From Muricauda sp. SCSIO 64092 (GTDB lineage Bacteria; Bacteroidota; Bacteroidia; Flavobacteriales; Flavobacteriaceae): a stretch of 64,000 bases of DNA. The translations under genes were made by a program, and so were the position numbers. Under the pieces are notes generated by a model. It made no database searches and had not been told where the DNA came from. It worked only from the letters and a program-made list of their open reading frames with translations. This document shows, one piece after another, positions 52,819-62,212 of the stretch. The stretch covers positions 2,046,001 through 2,110,000 of the forward strand of contig NZ_CP095413.1 of NCBI RefSeq assembly GCF_023016285.1. Reading direction: 5' to 3'. The number at the start of each line of letters is the position of its first letter. Positions within the stretch are counted from its first letter, which is position 1.

Positions 52819-53268
52819 TCATCTTTTGTAAAAGATATAATCCAGTTGCTCCGGTACAATCTTATTTTTTCTAAAATCAGCAGCTATTTGTCCCCTATGG
52901 TGGGTAGAATGATTGATGATGTGGAACAAAACGTCCTTTAGTTCATTGGCAAATATCCTCCCTTCCGTTGTCTTGTAATCTATCCGCTTGGCAAAATCAT
53001 CCGTATTTGTGATAATTTCGAAGGTCGTTCTTTGGTTCTCATAGTGGATCTCTTCCCAATTCTTTATGTCATGGACCTGCCAAACCCCATATTCCCAATC
53101 TTCATCCAATACCCTTTTATTCCAAATATGATGGGTGTTCAAAATATGACTGAACAGCCCTTGGCTTTTTTCAGGGAACTTCTTTAGGGCAACGGCTCGT
53201 TCAATGAGCTTTCTGTTGCAATAGAAGTTGTAATCAAAGAGTTGATGGAACAATGAGCGCATTGGCAA
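52819..53268 (-). CDS. DinB-family protein
   Basis: A 149-residue four-helix DinB-type protein with potential metal ligands (ILNTHHIWNK near 47, INHSTHHRGQ near 122). Members include thiol transferases; no activity can be assigned. MRSLFHQL two codons in is an alternative start. It lies between the isomerase and transporter genes with gaps of 7 and about 15 nt, within the sugar operon. Confidence 0.88.
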   Translation of the reverse strand: MPMRSLFHQLFDYNFYCNRKLIERAVALKKFPEKSQGLFSHILNTHHIWNKRVLDEDWEYGVWQVHDIKNWEEIHYENQRTTFEIITNTDDFAKRIDYKTTEGRIFANELKDVLFHIINHSTHHRGQIAADFRKNKIVPEQLDYIFYKR

Positions 53269-53275
53269 ACAAGGT

Positions 53276-54274
53276 TTATGACATCGCTTTACCTGCCTTG
53301 ATCAGCAAATCGCGGGTGGCAATGATCCCTTCTTCCTCACTAAGCCCTCTCCCTTCATATTCCACTCCTATGTATCCTTTGTACCCCGCATCCTTGACCA
53401 ATTGGAGCACTTTGGAATAATCCGTATGCTTCTCATTGCCATTTTCATCAAAATCATGGGATTTGGCACTTACCGCCTTGGCAAAAGGCATGAGCTCTGC
53501 CATTCCCTGGTACCTGTCGTATTCTTCCAAACATTTGGTCCAATCGTCCTTGTCCCGTTCAATGCAAAAATTGCCAAAATCGGGCAGGGTACCACAATTC
53601 TCCATGTTTACTTGTTCCATAACTTTGGCCAAAAGGGCTCCGTTTGAAGAAAGTCCACCATGGTTTTCAACGATAATATTGATGTTTTTGGGTTGGGCAT
53701 AGGTCGCCAATTTGGTCAGCCCATCAATTGAGGCGTTCATCCATTCTTCTTGTTCCTTACTTCCACTAAGGTTGACCCTAATGGAATGACATCCCATGGC
53801 TTGGGCAGCATCCACCCATTTATAATGGTTCTCCACTGCCGCAATTCGCTCTGCTTCATCGGCCGCAGCCAGGTTGCCTTGGCCATCAATCATAATGAGC
53901 AGGTTTTCCAAACCGTGCTTTTTGGCTTCCGCATTGCTTTTTTCCACGAAAGCGTTCATGGCGGCTTCAGAAAAATCCTCTTTTTCCAGTTCCGGATAGT
54001 ACAATCCGCTGACATATTCAAGACCGGTAAACCCCCATGCCTTTGCCTTTTCTGCAAAGGTGTACGGATCTACGCCGTCTTCCCTAATCATTTTATTGAT
54101 GGACCATTGCGCCAGGGAAAGTTTAAAAAACAGCTCTGGGGATTCCATCGTGGCTTTCTCTTCCGCCATAGTGATTTCTGTTTCTTTCTTTGCTTGCTTA
54201 CAGGCAAAGGAACCGAATAGGAGCACTCCTGTTCCCATGGTTGCGGATTGATTGATAAATTTTCTTCTTTTCAT
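53276..54274 (-). CDS. Exported sugar isomerase/epimerase (hydroxypyruvate isomerase-like TIM barrel)
   Basis: A 332-residue TIM-barrel enzyme with an N-terminal RR-type signal (MKRRKFINQSATMGTGVLLF) and possible lipobox at Cys25, so it is exported, probably by Tat, and perhaps membrane-anchored. Metal-site segments: IIVENHGGLSSN, TLPDFGNFC, AKSHDFDE, IGVEYEGRGLS. Related exported isomerases accompany GMC dehydrogenases in Bacteroidota. It diverges from the second GMC gene and heads the minus-strand cluster with DinB, MFS and Gfo/Idh/MocA genes. Confidence 0.92.
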   Translation of the reverse strand: MKRRKFINQSATMGTGVLLFGSFACKQAKKETEITMAEEKATMESPELFFKLSLAQWSINKMIREDGVDPYTFAEKAKAWGFTGLEYVSGLYYPELEKEDFSEAAMNAFVEKSNAEAKKHGLENLLIMIDGQGNLAAADEAERIAAVENHYKWVDAAQAMGCHSIRVNLSGSKEQEEWMNASIDGLTKLATYAQPKNINIIVENHGGLSSNGALLAKVMEQVNMENCGTLPDFGNFCIERDKDDWTKCLEEYDRYQGMAELMPFAKAVSAKSHDFDENGNEKHTDYSKVLQLVKDAGYKGYIGVEYEGRGLSEEEGIIATRDLLIKAGKAMS

Positions 54275-54417
54275 TGATTCGGTTTGAATTTCTTAGTGTT
54301 ACGGAATTGACGTTTACTACAACGTTATAGTGTGGATTTCTTAATTACCCTAAGGTTTAAATGTAGAAAATTAATTTAATATTTGATACATTTAGGAATT
54401 AAACAATGGCATTTTAA

Positions 54418-56136
54418 ATGAGTAAATTCTATTACAACGAGGAACAGGAATCCTATGATGCAATTGTGGTCGGAACCGGCATAAGTGGTGGATGGGCGGC
54501 AAAGGAATTATGCGGGAACGGCTTAAAGACCTTGGTTCTGGAACGTGGGAGGATGGTGAAACACCGCGATGACTATAAAACGGCAAAAATGGACCCTTGG
54601 GATTTCCCCAATGGCGGCCAACCTACACAGGAAGACCTGAAAAAACAGGGAAAACAAAACCGTACCGGTTATACGACCAGAGCAGATGCCAAACACTGGT
54701 TTGTAAATGACCTGGACCATCCTTATAACGAGACCAGGCGCTTTGATTGGATGCGCGGTTACCATGTTGGTGGACGTTCCTTAATGTGGGGTCGGCAGAG
54801 TTACCGATGGAGCGACATTGATTTTGAAGCAAACAAAAAGGAGGGAATTGCCGTTGATTGGCCATTGCGTTATAAGGACATTGCCCCTTGGTATGCCCAT
54901 GTTGAACGCTACGTAGGCATCTCGGGAGAAGCCTTGGGCCTTCCCCAGCTTCCCGACAGCGTTTTTGAACCCATGATGGAGCTGAACTGCGTGGAACAAC
55001 ATGTCCGCGAAAAGATTGCGGAACACTTTAATGGCCGGGTAATGACCGCTGGGCGTGTGGCACATATTAACAGTGACAAACGTTTTGAGGGAAATGGAAG
55101 AATACGTTGCCAATTTAGAAACCGTTGTATTAGGGGATGTCCTTTCGGCGCCTATTTCAGTAGCCTATCCTCTACCTTACCAGCGGCCGAAGCAACCGGT
55201 AATATGACATTAAGGCCGGATTCCATTGTGCATCAGGTCATCTATGACCCCAATACCAAAAAAGCCACCGGAGTAAAGGTTATTGACAGGATTACCAAGG
55301 AGGAATTTGAATTTAAGGCAAAGGTCATTTTCCTATGTGCATCGGCCATTGCATCCACAGCTATTTTGATGCAGTCCAAATCCGACAGGTTTCCGGATGG
55401 TTTGGGAAATGATTCCGATCAGTTGGGAAGGAACATTATGGACCACCATTTGGGTGTAGGTGCTGCAGGGAAATTTGACGGTTTTGAGGACAACTATTAC
55501 AAAGGAAGAAAACCTGCAGGTATTTACGTTCCCAGGTTCCGAAACATTGGGGGAGCTTCCAATACGGATAAGTTTCTTAGGGGTTATGGATACCAAGGTG
55601 GGGCCAGTAGGGGGAACTGGGAAGACATCATCGCAGAAGTGTCCCATGGCAAGGAATTGAAGGATGCCATCCTAAAACCTGGAGGTTGGACTTTTGGTAT
55701 GGGAGGATTTGGGGAAGTATTGCCCTATGAGGACAACCGCATGACCATGGATTATGACAAACTGGATCAATGGGGTTTGCCCACGGTGACCTTTGATGCC
55801 GATTTCAAGGAAAATGAATGGAAAATGCGCGAGGATATGAAGGAACAGGCGGTTGAAATGCTTACCAAGGCAGGGCTGCGTGATGTGGAACCGTTCGATG
55901 ACCCTGGAGGGCTGGGTCTTGGAATCCATGAAATGGGAACTGCACGGATGGGACGTGATCCAAAAACTTCGGTCCTAAACGCATACAATCAAGTACATGC
56001 GTGTAAAAATGTTTATGTAACGGATGGGGCATTTATGACTTCTGCCGCATGCGTGAACCCATCTTTGACCTATATGGCTTTTTCGGCCAGGGCCGCCAAC
56101 CATGCCGCCCAGGAACTAAAAAAAGGAACTATTTGA
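54418..56136 (+). CDS. GMC-family FAD oxidoreductase (glycoside dehydrogenase type), copy 2
   Basis: A 572-residue paralogue of the GMC enzyme at 45016, with the same layout: VVGTGISGGWAAKEL, GRSLMWGRQSYRW, Cys231/237/241 in CQFRNRCIRGCPFG, and GIHEMGTARMG (His504) followed by CVNPSLTYMAF. It has no signal; the next gene, 1 nt downstream, encodes the Tat-type small subunit that would carry it to the periplasm. It is probably the catalytic subunit of a glucoside 3-dehydrogenase; gluconate or sorbitol dehydrogenase activity is an alternative. Confidence 0.94.
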   Translation: MSKFYYNEEQESYDAIVVGTGISGGWAAKELCGNGLKTLVLERGRMVKHRDDYKTAKMDPWDFPNGGQPTQEDLKKQGKQNRTGYTTRADAKHWFVNDLDHPYNETRRFDWMRGYHVGGRSLMWGRQSYRWSDIDFEANKKEGIAVDWPLRYKDIAPWYAHVERYVGISGEALGLPQLPDSVFEPMMELNCVEQHVREKIAEHFNGRVMTAGRVAHINSDKRFEGNGRIRCQFRNRCIRGCPFGAYFSSLSSTLPAAEATGNMTLRPDSIVHQVIYDPNTKKATGVKVIDRITKEEFEFKAKVIFLCASAIASTAILMQSKSDRFPDGLGNDSDQLGRNIMDHHLGVGAAGKFDGFEDNYYKGRKPAGIYVPRFRNIGGASNTDKFLRGYGYQGGASRGNWEDIIAEVSHGKELKDAILKPGGWTFGMGGFGEVLPYEDNRMTMDYDKLDQWGLPTVTFDADFKENEWKMREDMKEQAVEMLTKAGLRDVEPFDDPGGLGLGIHEMGTARMGRDPKTSVLNAYNQVHACKNVYVTDGAFMTSAACVNPSLTYMAFSARAANHAAQELKKGTI

Positions 56137-56137
56137 T

Positions 56138-56791
56138 ATGAAACGAAGATCGGCACTTAAAAATATGGGAATGGCATTCGGTTATGCAGCTGCCACTCCA
56201 GCCTTATTGAGCGTATTACAGTCCTGCAAGGAAAAACCATCCTATGCAGCGTGGGTCCCTTCGTTTTTTGATAGTGACCAAGGTTACGCCTTGGCCCAAA
56301 TGGTAGATGTCCTGCTTCCAAAAACAGATACCCCTTCCGCAACTGAGGTCGGTGTACACCTGTTCATTGATCGGTATGCCAACGAGGTGCTCCCCAAGGA
56401 ACAGCAGGAATTCACCAAACTCCTAATGGACAAGTTCATGGACAAATTGTTGAGTGAATCTGGCAAGGATAACCTAAGGGATATTGAGGAAGGGGATTTT
56501 GAGCCCCTTCTGAACAACTATCTTGCCAAGCGATCCGATGCCGAAGAGGAAACCCATGAAAAGGCCATTGGCGCATATATGGAGGCCAAGATGTCCGGTT
56601 CGGAAGCGGTATTGGATGACACTGTTGCTTGTTACACCTTTGCGGGAAATGTAAGGGAAATGGCTATTTGGTCCTATAAAAACTCGGAATATATTGGTGA
56701 GGAAGTTTTGGTTTATTTACCAATTCCCGGGGAGTATATTGCCTGTGGGGATGTGGATGAGCTTACACAGGGAAAGGCCTGGTCCCTTTAA
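56138..56791 (+). CDS. Gluconate 2-dehydrogenase subunit 3-like Tat-exported small subunit
   Basis: A 217-residue small subunit of GMC dehydrogenases. It has a twin-arginine signal (MKRRSALKNMG) and a Cys at the end of the hydrophobic part (LQSC), then the subunit-3 domain (YALAQMVDVLLPKTDTPSATEVGVHLFIDRY). In related enzymes it exports the GMC subunit by hitchhiking. It begins 1 nt after the GMC stop. No cytochrome c electron acceptor is found nearby. Confidence 0.93.
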   Translation: MKRRSALKNMGMAFGYAAATPALLSVLQSCKEKPSYAAWVPSFFDSDQGYALAQMVDVLLPKTDTPSATEVGVHLFIDRYANEVLPKEQQEFTKLLMDKFMDKLLSESGKDNLRDIEEGDFEPLLNNYLAKRSDAEEETHEKAIGAYMEAKMSGSEAVLDDTVACYTFAGNVREMAIWSYKNSEYIGEEVLVYLPIPGEYIACGDVDELTQGKAWSL

Positions 56792-56843
56792 AAAGCAATT
56801 GAATGGTTGAGGGTGTCCAAAAAGTCGCAACAATACTGAAATA

Positions 56844-56913
56844 TCACATTGAGCACAGTAGAAATGCATTGATATTCAAAGGTTTAATTTTCTCGACTGC
56901 GCTCGAAAAGACA
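56844..56913. repeat. Degenerate member of the dispersed flavobacterial repeat
   Basis: Reads CACATTGAGCACAGTAGAAATG ... TTTCTCGACTGCGCTCGAAAAGACA (ends described in parts: 56846-56867 and 56889-56913). It has the same 'CATTgAGCrcAGT ... TCGACTGCGCTCGA' inverted pattern as the dispersed intergenic repeat, also seen in another form at 31692-31772. It lies between convergent genes. Confidence 0.5.
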
Positions 56914-56953
56914 CGAATATAGACTTTTTAGACAACCTCTTGGGACAGGTAAT

Positions 56954-56988
56954 AAAAAACACCCCAAAAAGAATACCATTCCGGGGTG
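56954..56988 (-). terminator. Intrinsic terminator of the nrdBA operon
   Basis: On the minus strand a CACCCC...GGGGTG stem (inner GGAAT/ATTCT also pairs) is followed by six T. It lies about 70 nt past the nrdA stop. Confidence 0.8.
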
Positions 56989-57061
56989 CCTTGATTAAAT
57001 AAACACTATCACTTAAATGGACATCCAATAGATGATTGGACCGCCCATTTTCTTTAAGTTG

Positions 57062-59539
57062 CTAAGAACCGCACATGAGACAGTCATCATCGGCCTGTCC
57101 TTCTTTGGCCCTCGCTATCAATGCCGCCATCTCTGCTTCGGTCATTGGCTGAACATCAACTTCTTGCTGCGCAACAGGGGTTGCCTGTACTTTTAGATTA
57201 GTGGCTGCCTTGGGATTGGCCGCTTCAACCTCGGCTTCCGCCGCCACACTTATGGGAACCTCTTTCTTTTTGGTGTTATCCAAAGTAAATTTGATGGCAT
57301 CCACTGCCGCTTTGGTCCTTAAATAATACATTCCTGTTTTTAATCCGCTCTTCCAGGCATAAAAATGCATGGAGGTCAGTTTGGCGTAGTTGGCATTTTC
57401 CATGAATAGGTTCAATGACTGGCTTTGGTCTATGAAATATCCCCTTTGACGGCTCATGTCTATGATATCCTTCATACTGAGTTCCCAAACCGTTTTGTAC
57501 AATTCCTTGATATCCTCTGGAATACCATCAATATGTTGAATGGAGCCGTTGGCCCTCATGAGTTCCTGTTTCAAACCATCGTTCCAAAGACCAAGTTTGA
57601 CCAAATCTTCCAAAAGATGTTTGTTCACTACAATGAACTCCCCAGAAAGCACCCTTCTGGTATAAATATTGGAGGTGTAGGGTTCAAAACATTCGTTGTT
57701 TCCTAGAATTTGGGAAGTAGAGGCCGTTGGCATTGGAGCGACCAACAATGAGTTCCGCACCCCATGTTTTTTTACCTCTTTTCGCAACTTGGCCCAATCC
57801 CATCTTCCGGAAAGTTCTTCATCCTTTATTCCCCAAAGGTTATGCTGGAATTCCCCTTCTGCCATAGGAGAGCCCTTATAAGAGGAATAGGCCCCTTCGG
57901 TTTTTGCTTCCTCCATGGAGGCGCTTACCGCAGCATAGTACAAGGTTTCAAAAATTTCTTGATTCAGTTTTTTGGCCTCATCGCTTGTAAAGGGCAAACG
58001 GAGCATGATAAATGCATCCGCCAGGCCTTGAACGCCCAATCCAATGGGTCGGTGGCGCATATTGGAATTTTTGGCCTCCTCAACCGGGTAGTAATTTCGA
58101 TCGATGACCCTATTTAGGTTTTTGGTGACCCTTTTGGTGACCTTGAACAGTTCCTTATGGTCAAATTGTCCATTTTTAACGAACATGGGCAACGCAATGG
58201 ATGCCAAATTACATACGGCCACCTCATCGGGAGAGGTATATTCCAGAATCTCCGTACATAGGTTTGAAGAACGGATGGTTCCCAGGTTCTTTTGATTGCT
58301 CTTTCGATTGGCCGCATCTTTATAGAGCATATAAGGGGTTCCCGTCTCTATTTGGGATTCCAGGATTTTTTCCCATAAATCCCTTGCTTTGATCGTTTTT
58401 CTTCCTTTTCCCTTGGCCTCATAGGTAGTGTACAATGCCTCAAACTCCTCACTGTGGTTGCTGAACAATCCAGGACACTCATTGGGGCACATTAAGGTCC
58501 ATTCCCCGTCGGCCTCTACCCTTTTCATGAACAGATCCGGAATCCACATGGCGTAGAACAGATCCCGGGCGCGCATCTCTTCCTTACCGTGGTTTTTCTT
58601 CAGATCCAAAAATTCAAAAATATCCGCATGCCAAGGCTCGACATAAATGGCAAAACTCCCTTTGCGTTTTCCTCCACCTTGATCCACATAACGGGCAGTG
58701 TCATTAAAGACCCTAAGCATGGGGACAATGCCATTGGATGTACCATTGGTCCCGGCAATATAGGATCCCGTTGCCCTGATATTATGGATGGAAAGCCCTA
58801 TTCCTCCAGCGGACTGGGAAATTTTGGCGGTCTGCTTCAAGGTATCATAAATACCATCAATACTATCCTCCTTCATGGCCAGTAGGAAACAAGACGACAT
58901 TTGGGGTTTTGGCGTACCCGAATTGAATAGTGTTGGAGTGGCATGTGTGAAGTACTTTTTGGACATCAGTTCATAGGTTTCCAGTGCTGAGTCCAAATCG
59001 TTCAAATGAATACCAACTGCCACACGCATTAACATATGTTGGGGCCTTTCCGCTATTTTTCCATTGAGCTTTAGAAGGTAGGAACGCTCCAGGGTCTTAA
59101 AACCGAAATAATCATATCCAAAATCGCGGTTGTAAATAATGGTGGAATCCAACTTGTCCGCATTTTCGGAGATTACCTGATACACCTCATCCGAAAGCAG
59201 CGGTGCTTTTTTTCCCGTACGTGGATTTACATATTCGTACAAATCCTTCATGGTTTCGGAAAAGGATTTTTTGGTGTTCTTATGTAGGTTGGAAACGGAA
59301 ATACGGGCGGCCAATTTCGCATAGTCCGGATGGGTGGTGGTCATGGTGGCGGCAATCTCTGCGGCCAGATTGTCCAACTCCGAGGTGGTCACCCCATCAT
59401 ATAGCCCTTCTATGACACGCATGGCTACCTTTACGGGATCCACAAGACTGTTCAGACCATAGCACAGCTTTCTGACCCGGGCCGTGATCTTATCAAACAT
59501 TATTGGTTCCTTTCTTCCGTCCCTTTTAACTACAAACAT
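57062..59539 (-). CDS. nrdA: Ribonucleoside-diphosphate reductase, alpha subunit (class Ia)
   Basis: Large catalytic subunit that reduces ribonucleoside diphosphates. The 825 residues begin with an ATP-cone ([24 protein letters not shown]), giving allosteric control, and contain [30 protein letters not shown] (active-site Cys region) and [27 protein letters not shown]. The C-terminus is a long flexible linker ending DDCLMCGS with the redox pair CxxC. It is the second gene after nrdB on the same strand, separated by about 120 nt. Confidence 0.98.
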   Translation of the reverse strand: MFVVKRDGRKEPIMFDKITARVRKLCYGLNSLVDPVKVAMRVIEGLYDGVTTSELDNLAAEIAATMTTTHPDYAKLAARISVSNLHKNTKKSFSETMKDLYEYVNPRTGKKAPLLSDEVYQVISENADKLDSTIIYNRDFGYDYFGFKTLERSYLLKLNGKIAERPQHMLMRVAVGIHLNDLDSALETYELMSKKYFTHATPTLFNSGTPKPQMSSCFLLAMKEDSIDGIYDTLKQTAKISQSAGGIGLSIHNIRATGSYIAGTNGTSNGIVPMLRVFNDTARYVDQGGGKRKGSFAIYVEPWHADIFEFLDLKKNHGKEEMRARDLFYAMWIPDLFMKRVEADGEWTLMCPNECPGLFSNHSEEFEALYTTYEAKGKGRKTIKARDLWEKILESQIETGTPYMLYKDAANRKSNQKNLGTIRSSNLCTEILEYTSPDEVAVCNLASIALPMFVKNGQFDHKELFKVTKRVTKNLNRVIDRNYYPVEEAKNSNMRHRPIGLGVQGLADAFIMLRLPFTSDEAKKLNQEIFETLYYAAVSASMEEAKTEGAYSSYKGSPMAEGEFQHNLWGIKDEELSGRWDWAKLRKEVKKHGVRNSLLVAPMPTASTSQILGNNECFEPYTSNIYTRRVLSGEFIVVNKHLLEDLVKLGLWNDGLKQELMRANGSIQHIDGIPEDIKELYKTVWELSMKDIIDMSRQRGYFIDQSQSLNLFMENANYAKLTSMHFYAWKSGLKTGMYYLRTKAAVDAIKFTLDNTKKKEVPISVAAEAEVEAANPKAATNLKVQATPVAQQEVDVQPMTEAEMAALIARAKEGQADDDCLMCGS

Positions 59540-59660
59540 TTTTTATACTTTAACAAGTGATACATTTTTTTATACCCAAACAGTAGGCGGTTCCCCTGTT
59601 GATTTGGCAACAAAAAACGGCACTCCCTTTTGGGGTTAGGGGTACTGCGCGCTGTGTGCT

Positions 59661-60647
59661 TTAGAAATCAGCGTCGAAGCTGATTTTCTGGGAATCCGTG
59701 TCTTTCTCCTTATTCAAAACACCGGCCTTTTGGTATTCCGAAACCCGTTTTTCAAAGAAATTGGTCTTTCCTTGCAACGAAATCATGTCCATGAAGTCGA
59801 ATGGATTGGTGGCGTTATACACCTTCTCGCACTCCAATTCAACCAATAGCCTATCGGTGACAAACTCTAAATATTGCGTCATCAATTTGGCATTCATGCC
59901 AATTAAGCTAACGGGAAGGGATTCTGTAATGAACTCCCTTTCTATGTTCAGGGCGTCCACAATGATTTCCGTAATTCGTTCTTTTGGCACTTTATTGACC
60001 AAATGCTTGTTGTGCAGGTGAACAGCGTAGTCACAGTGCATCCCCTCGTCCCTGGAAATCAGCTCATTTGAAAATGTCAGTCCGGGCATCAACCCCCTTT
60101 TCTTGAGCCAGAAAATGGAACAGAACGCGCCCGAAAAGAAAATCCCTTCCACAGCGGCGAAAGCAATTAAACGTTCAGCAAAGCTTGGGGATTCTATCCA
60201 GCGCAAAGCCCAATCCGCTTTTTTCTTGATGGCAGGAAAGTTCTCAATGGCCTTGAAAAGGACATTCTTTTCCTTTTCATCCTTTACATAGGTATCTATT
60301 AAAAGGGAATACGTTTCTGAGTGGATATTTTCCATCATTATTTGGAAACCATAGAAAAATTTAGCCTCTGAATATTGCACTTCGTTTACAAAGTTTTCCG
60401 CTAAATTCTCATTAACAATACCATCCGAAGCGGCAAAGAAGGCCAGAATGTGCTTTATAAAATAACGCTCATCGTCGCTCAATTTTGTATTCCAATCCGT
60501 TAAATCCTGGTGCAGATCAATTTCTTCCGCTGTCCAAAAACAAGCCTCACATTTTTTGTACCATTCCCACAAATCGTGGTGTTTAATGGGAAAAATTACA
60601 AATCTATCTTCATTTTCTTCCAATATAGGCTCAATGGCAGTGGACAT
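59661..60647 (-). CDS. nrdB: Ribonucleoside-diphosphate reductase, beta subunit (class Ia)
   Basis: Small radical-generating subunit, 328 residues. Di-iron ligands include Asp44 (WTAEEIDL), Glu106 and His109, and the radical tyrosine is Tyr113 in ENIHSETYS, so it is the Fe-tyrosyl class Ia/eukaryote-like type rather than a Tyr-less form. It precedes nrdA (order nrdB-nrdA, usual in Bacteroidota). No NrdR box was recognised upstream. Confidence 0.98.
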   Translation of the reverse strand: MSTAIEPILEENEDRFVIFPIKHHDLWEWYKKCEACFWTAEEIDLHQDLTDWNTKLSDDERYFIKHILAFFAASDGIVNENLAENFVNEVQYSEAKFFYGFQIMMENIHSETYSLLIDTYVKDEKEKNVLFKAIENFPAIKKKADWALRWIESPSFAERLIAFAAVEGIFFSGAFCSIFWLKKRGLMPGLTFSNELISRDEGMHCDYAVHLHNKHLVNKVPKERITEIIVDALNIEREFITESLPVSLIGMNAKLMTQYLEFVTDRLLVELECEKVYNATNPFDFMDMISLQGKTNFFEKRVSEYQKAGVLNKEKDTDSQKISFDADF

Positions 60648-60881
60648 AAGTATGCTGTTTTTTAAGGTGTTTAGTATGTTTGAATGAAAATTACCTTGCG
60701 GTACTGACTAACAAAGATTGGAAAATGTCGCTTACGAGTAAAGTTTGTTTAAGCAAAACGCTTGTAAAGTTTTTAACACCAGTTGTTGAAATGTAGTTTT
60801 TAGGCAGGCACAATCCGGCATTGCCTTAAATCCACCTAACTTTCGGATTTTCAACAAAAAAGCAATAAAATAAAAAAGACC

Positions 60882-60916
60882 AAAACGTATAAAAAACATA
60901 CCTTTTGGTCTTATCT
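60882..60916 (-). terminator. Terminator of the small-ORF cluster
   Basis: On the minus strand AAGACCAAAA...TTTTGGTCTT forms a 10-bp stem (a GGTAT/ATACG inner pairing adds to it), followed by TTTTTA. It ends the short transcript unit that starts near 61206, upstream of nrdB. Confidence 0.7.
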
Positions 60917-60968
60917 ATGGATTTACCACCAAACCGTACGGCCAATATCACTTTAAACGCTTAACCCT

Positions 60969-61031
60969 TTAGGTAGTTCCCCCGAAACCTAAAAAGGCCA
61001 TCGCCAAAGTGACGTTAACTATTTTGTACAT
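60969..61031 (-). CDS. Possible 20-residue hydrophobic peptide
   Basis: A short ORF starting inside the preceding 22-codon ORF in another frame. It encodes a hydrophobic peptide (VNVTLAMAFLGFGGTT at its C-terminal end). Its coding status is uncertain; it is listed because it lies in a short transcript unit bounded by a terminator. Confidence 0.25.
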   Translation of the reverse strand: MYKIVNVTLAMAFLGFGGTT

Positions 61032-61083
61032 TCACATGCTTGCGCATATTTTTGGCGGCCGTACGATGGTTGGTAAGTTTCAT
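61015..61083 (-). CDS. Possible 22-residue basic peptide
   Basis: A short ORF 9 nt after the small membrane protein's stop. It encodes a basic peptide (TNHRTAAKNMRKHVNVQ in the middle). It could be a real small protein, or part of a non-coding RNA. No family recognised. Confidence 0.35.
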   Translation of the reverse strand: MKLTNHRTAAKNMRKHVNVQNS

Positions 61084-61092
61084 CCGTATTTC

Positions 61093-61206
61093 CTACTCAT
61101 TGATGGCAACCTCTTGAATATTACCTTGCTTTTCGGTGTTTTCCAACACTACGGCAAAAACCAAGGTGGCCAACAATAGAATGAACAATAGTAGACACTT
61201 TCTCAT
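61093..61206 (-). CDS. 37-residue single-helix membrane peptide
   Basis: From ATG 61204-61206 the product is 37 residues: a basic start (MRKC), one hydrophobic helix (LLLFILLLATLVFAVVL) and a polar tail. A longer start at 61359 would add 51 residues that do not look natural. It is the first ORF of a small-ORF unit that ends at the terminator near 60890. No family recognised. Confidence 0.55.
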   Translation of the reverse strand: MRKCLLLFILLLATLVFAVVLENTEKQGNIQEVAINE

Positions 61207-61468
61207 TTGGTTAGAGCTTTTTGGTCTCCTAAAATTAATGAGCAGGTTCCCCAAAAAGTTGGTCAATGTATAATTGGTAGAAAAATTTGTACGGATGGGA
61301 ATACGAATACGTAAAAACATCGGAAATTGGGATTTCCCATAGGTACGGGCCCAATCCATTTTTGTATATTTTATGTCCAGTTATAACTGCATAATGCCCA
61401 GATGCACATAATTCTGTATAAATAAAGGGGAATAATCCTATTTTTATTGGCTCATATTTATCTTATCC

Positions 61469-62203
61469 ATGTTGGAAGCGGTTTTAGTCGACGATGAAGC
61501 GAAAGCTTTGGAAAGCCTGAGTTGGGAACTCAGTAATTTGAGTGATGAAGTAAAAGTGGTGGCTTCTTTTACCAATGCCCATGAAGCTTTGGGATATCTT
61601 GAAAAAAACACACCGGACTGCCTTTTTTTGGATATTGAAATGCCAATTATGGACGGCTTTCAATTTATTAAGAACCTTAAGAACAAAAATTTTCCGGTGA
61701 TCATCACCACGGCCTATAACCAATATGCCCTAAAGGCCTTGAAGAATGAAGCAATCGACTACTTATTAAAACCTATTGACAGTGACGATCTAAATGATAC
61801 CATCACCAAAATAAAAAAATTCAACAGCAAGAACCAGACCGCAGAAAAGTTGGAGCAAATCCTACTCAATTTCAATTCAAAATCCCTGGACAAGAAGATA
61901 ACCATCAATACGGATGGCAAACTCCTTTTTCTGGAAAGTGAAGAAATTCTGTATGCCGAATCGGATGGAAATTACAGTACATTGTACCTGGAAGGTGGGC
62001 AAAAAATATTATTGACCAAAAAGCTTAAGGAAGTTAATCAGATCCTGCCCTCAGAGTCTTTTTTTAGGATACACAATTCGTTTATCGTCAACCTTGGAAA
62101 GATAAAGGAGTTTTTAAAAACCGATGGTTATGTCGTATTGAAGACCAACCATAAAATTCCCGTTTCCCGACAGAAAAAATCGGATTTTCTGGATTTACTA
62201 TAA
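61469..62203 (+). CDS. LytTR-family response regulator
   Basis: A 244-residue response regulator with receiver domain (Asp55 in CLFLDIEMP; YLLKPIDSDDL) and C-terminal LytTR domain (EILYAESDGNYSTLYL, FFRIHNSFIVNLGKIKEFL). It is followed 9 nt later by the TPR-type sensor kinase, forming a two-component pair distinct from that at 47-49 kb. Confidence 0.95.
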   Translation: MLEAVLVDDEAKALESLSWELSNLSDEVKVVASFTNAHEALGYLEKNTPDCLFLDIEMPIMDGFQFIKNLKNKNFPVIITTAYNQYALKALKNEAIDYLLKPIDSDDLNDTITKIKKFNSKNQTAEKLEQILLNFNSKSLDKKITINTDGKLLFLESEEILYAESDGNYSTLYLEGGQKILLTKKLKEVNQILPSESFFRIHNSFIVNLGKIKEFLKTDGYVVLKTNHKIPVSRQKKSDFLDLL

Positions 62204-62212
62204 CCCATGTGA

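Noticed and set aside
60648..60800. NrdR boxes upstream of nrdB
   Set aside because: No pair of ACAC-type 16-bp boxes with suitable spacing could be read.
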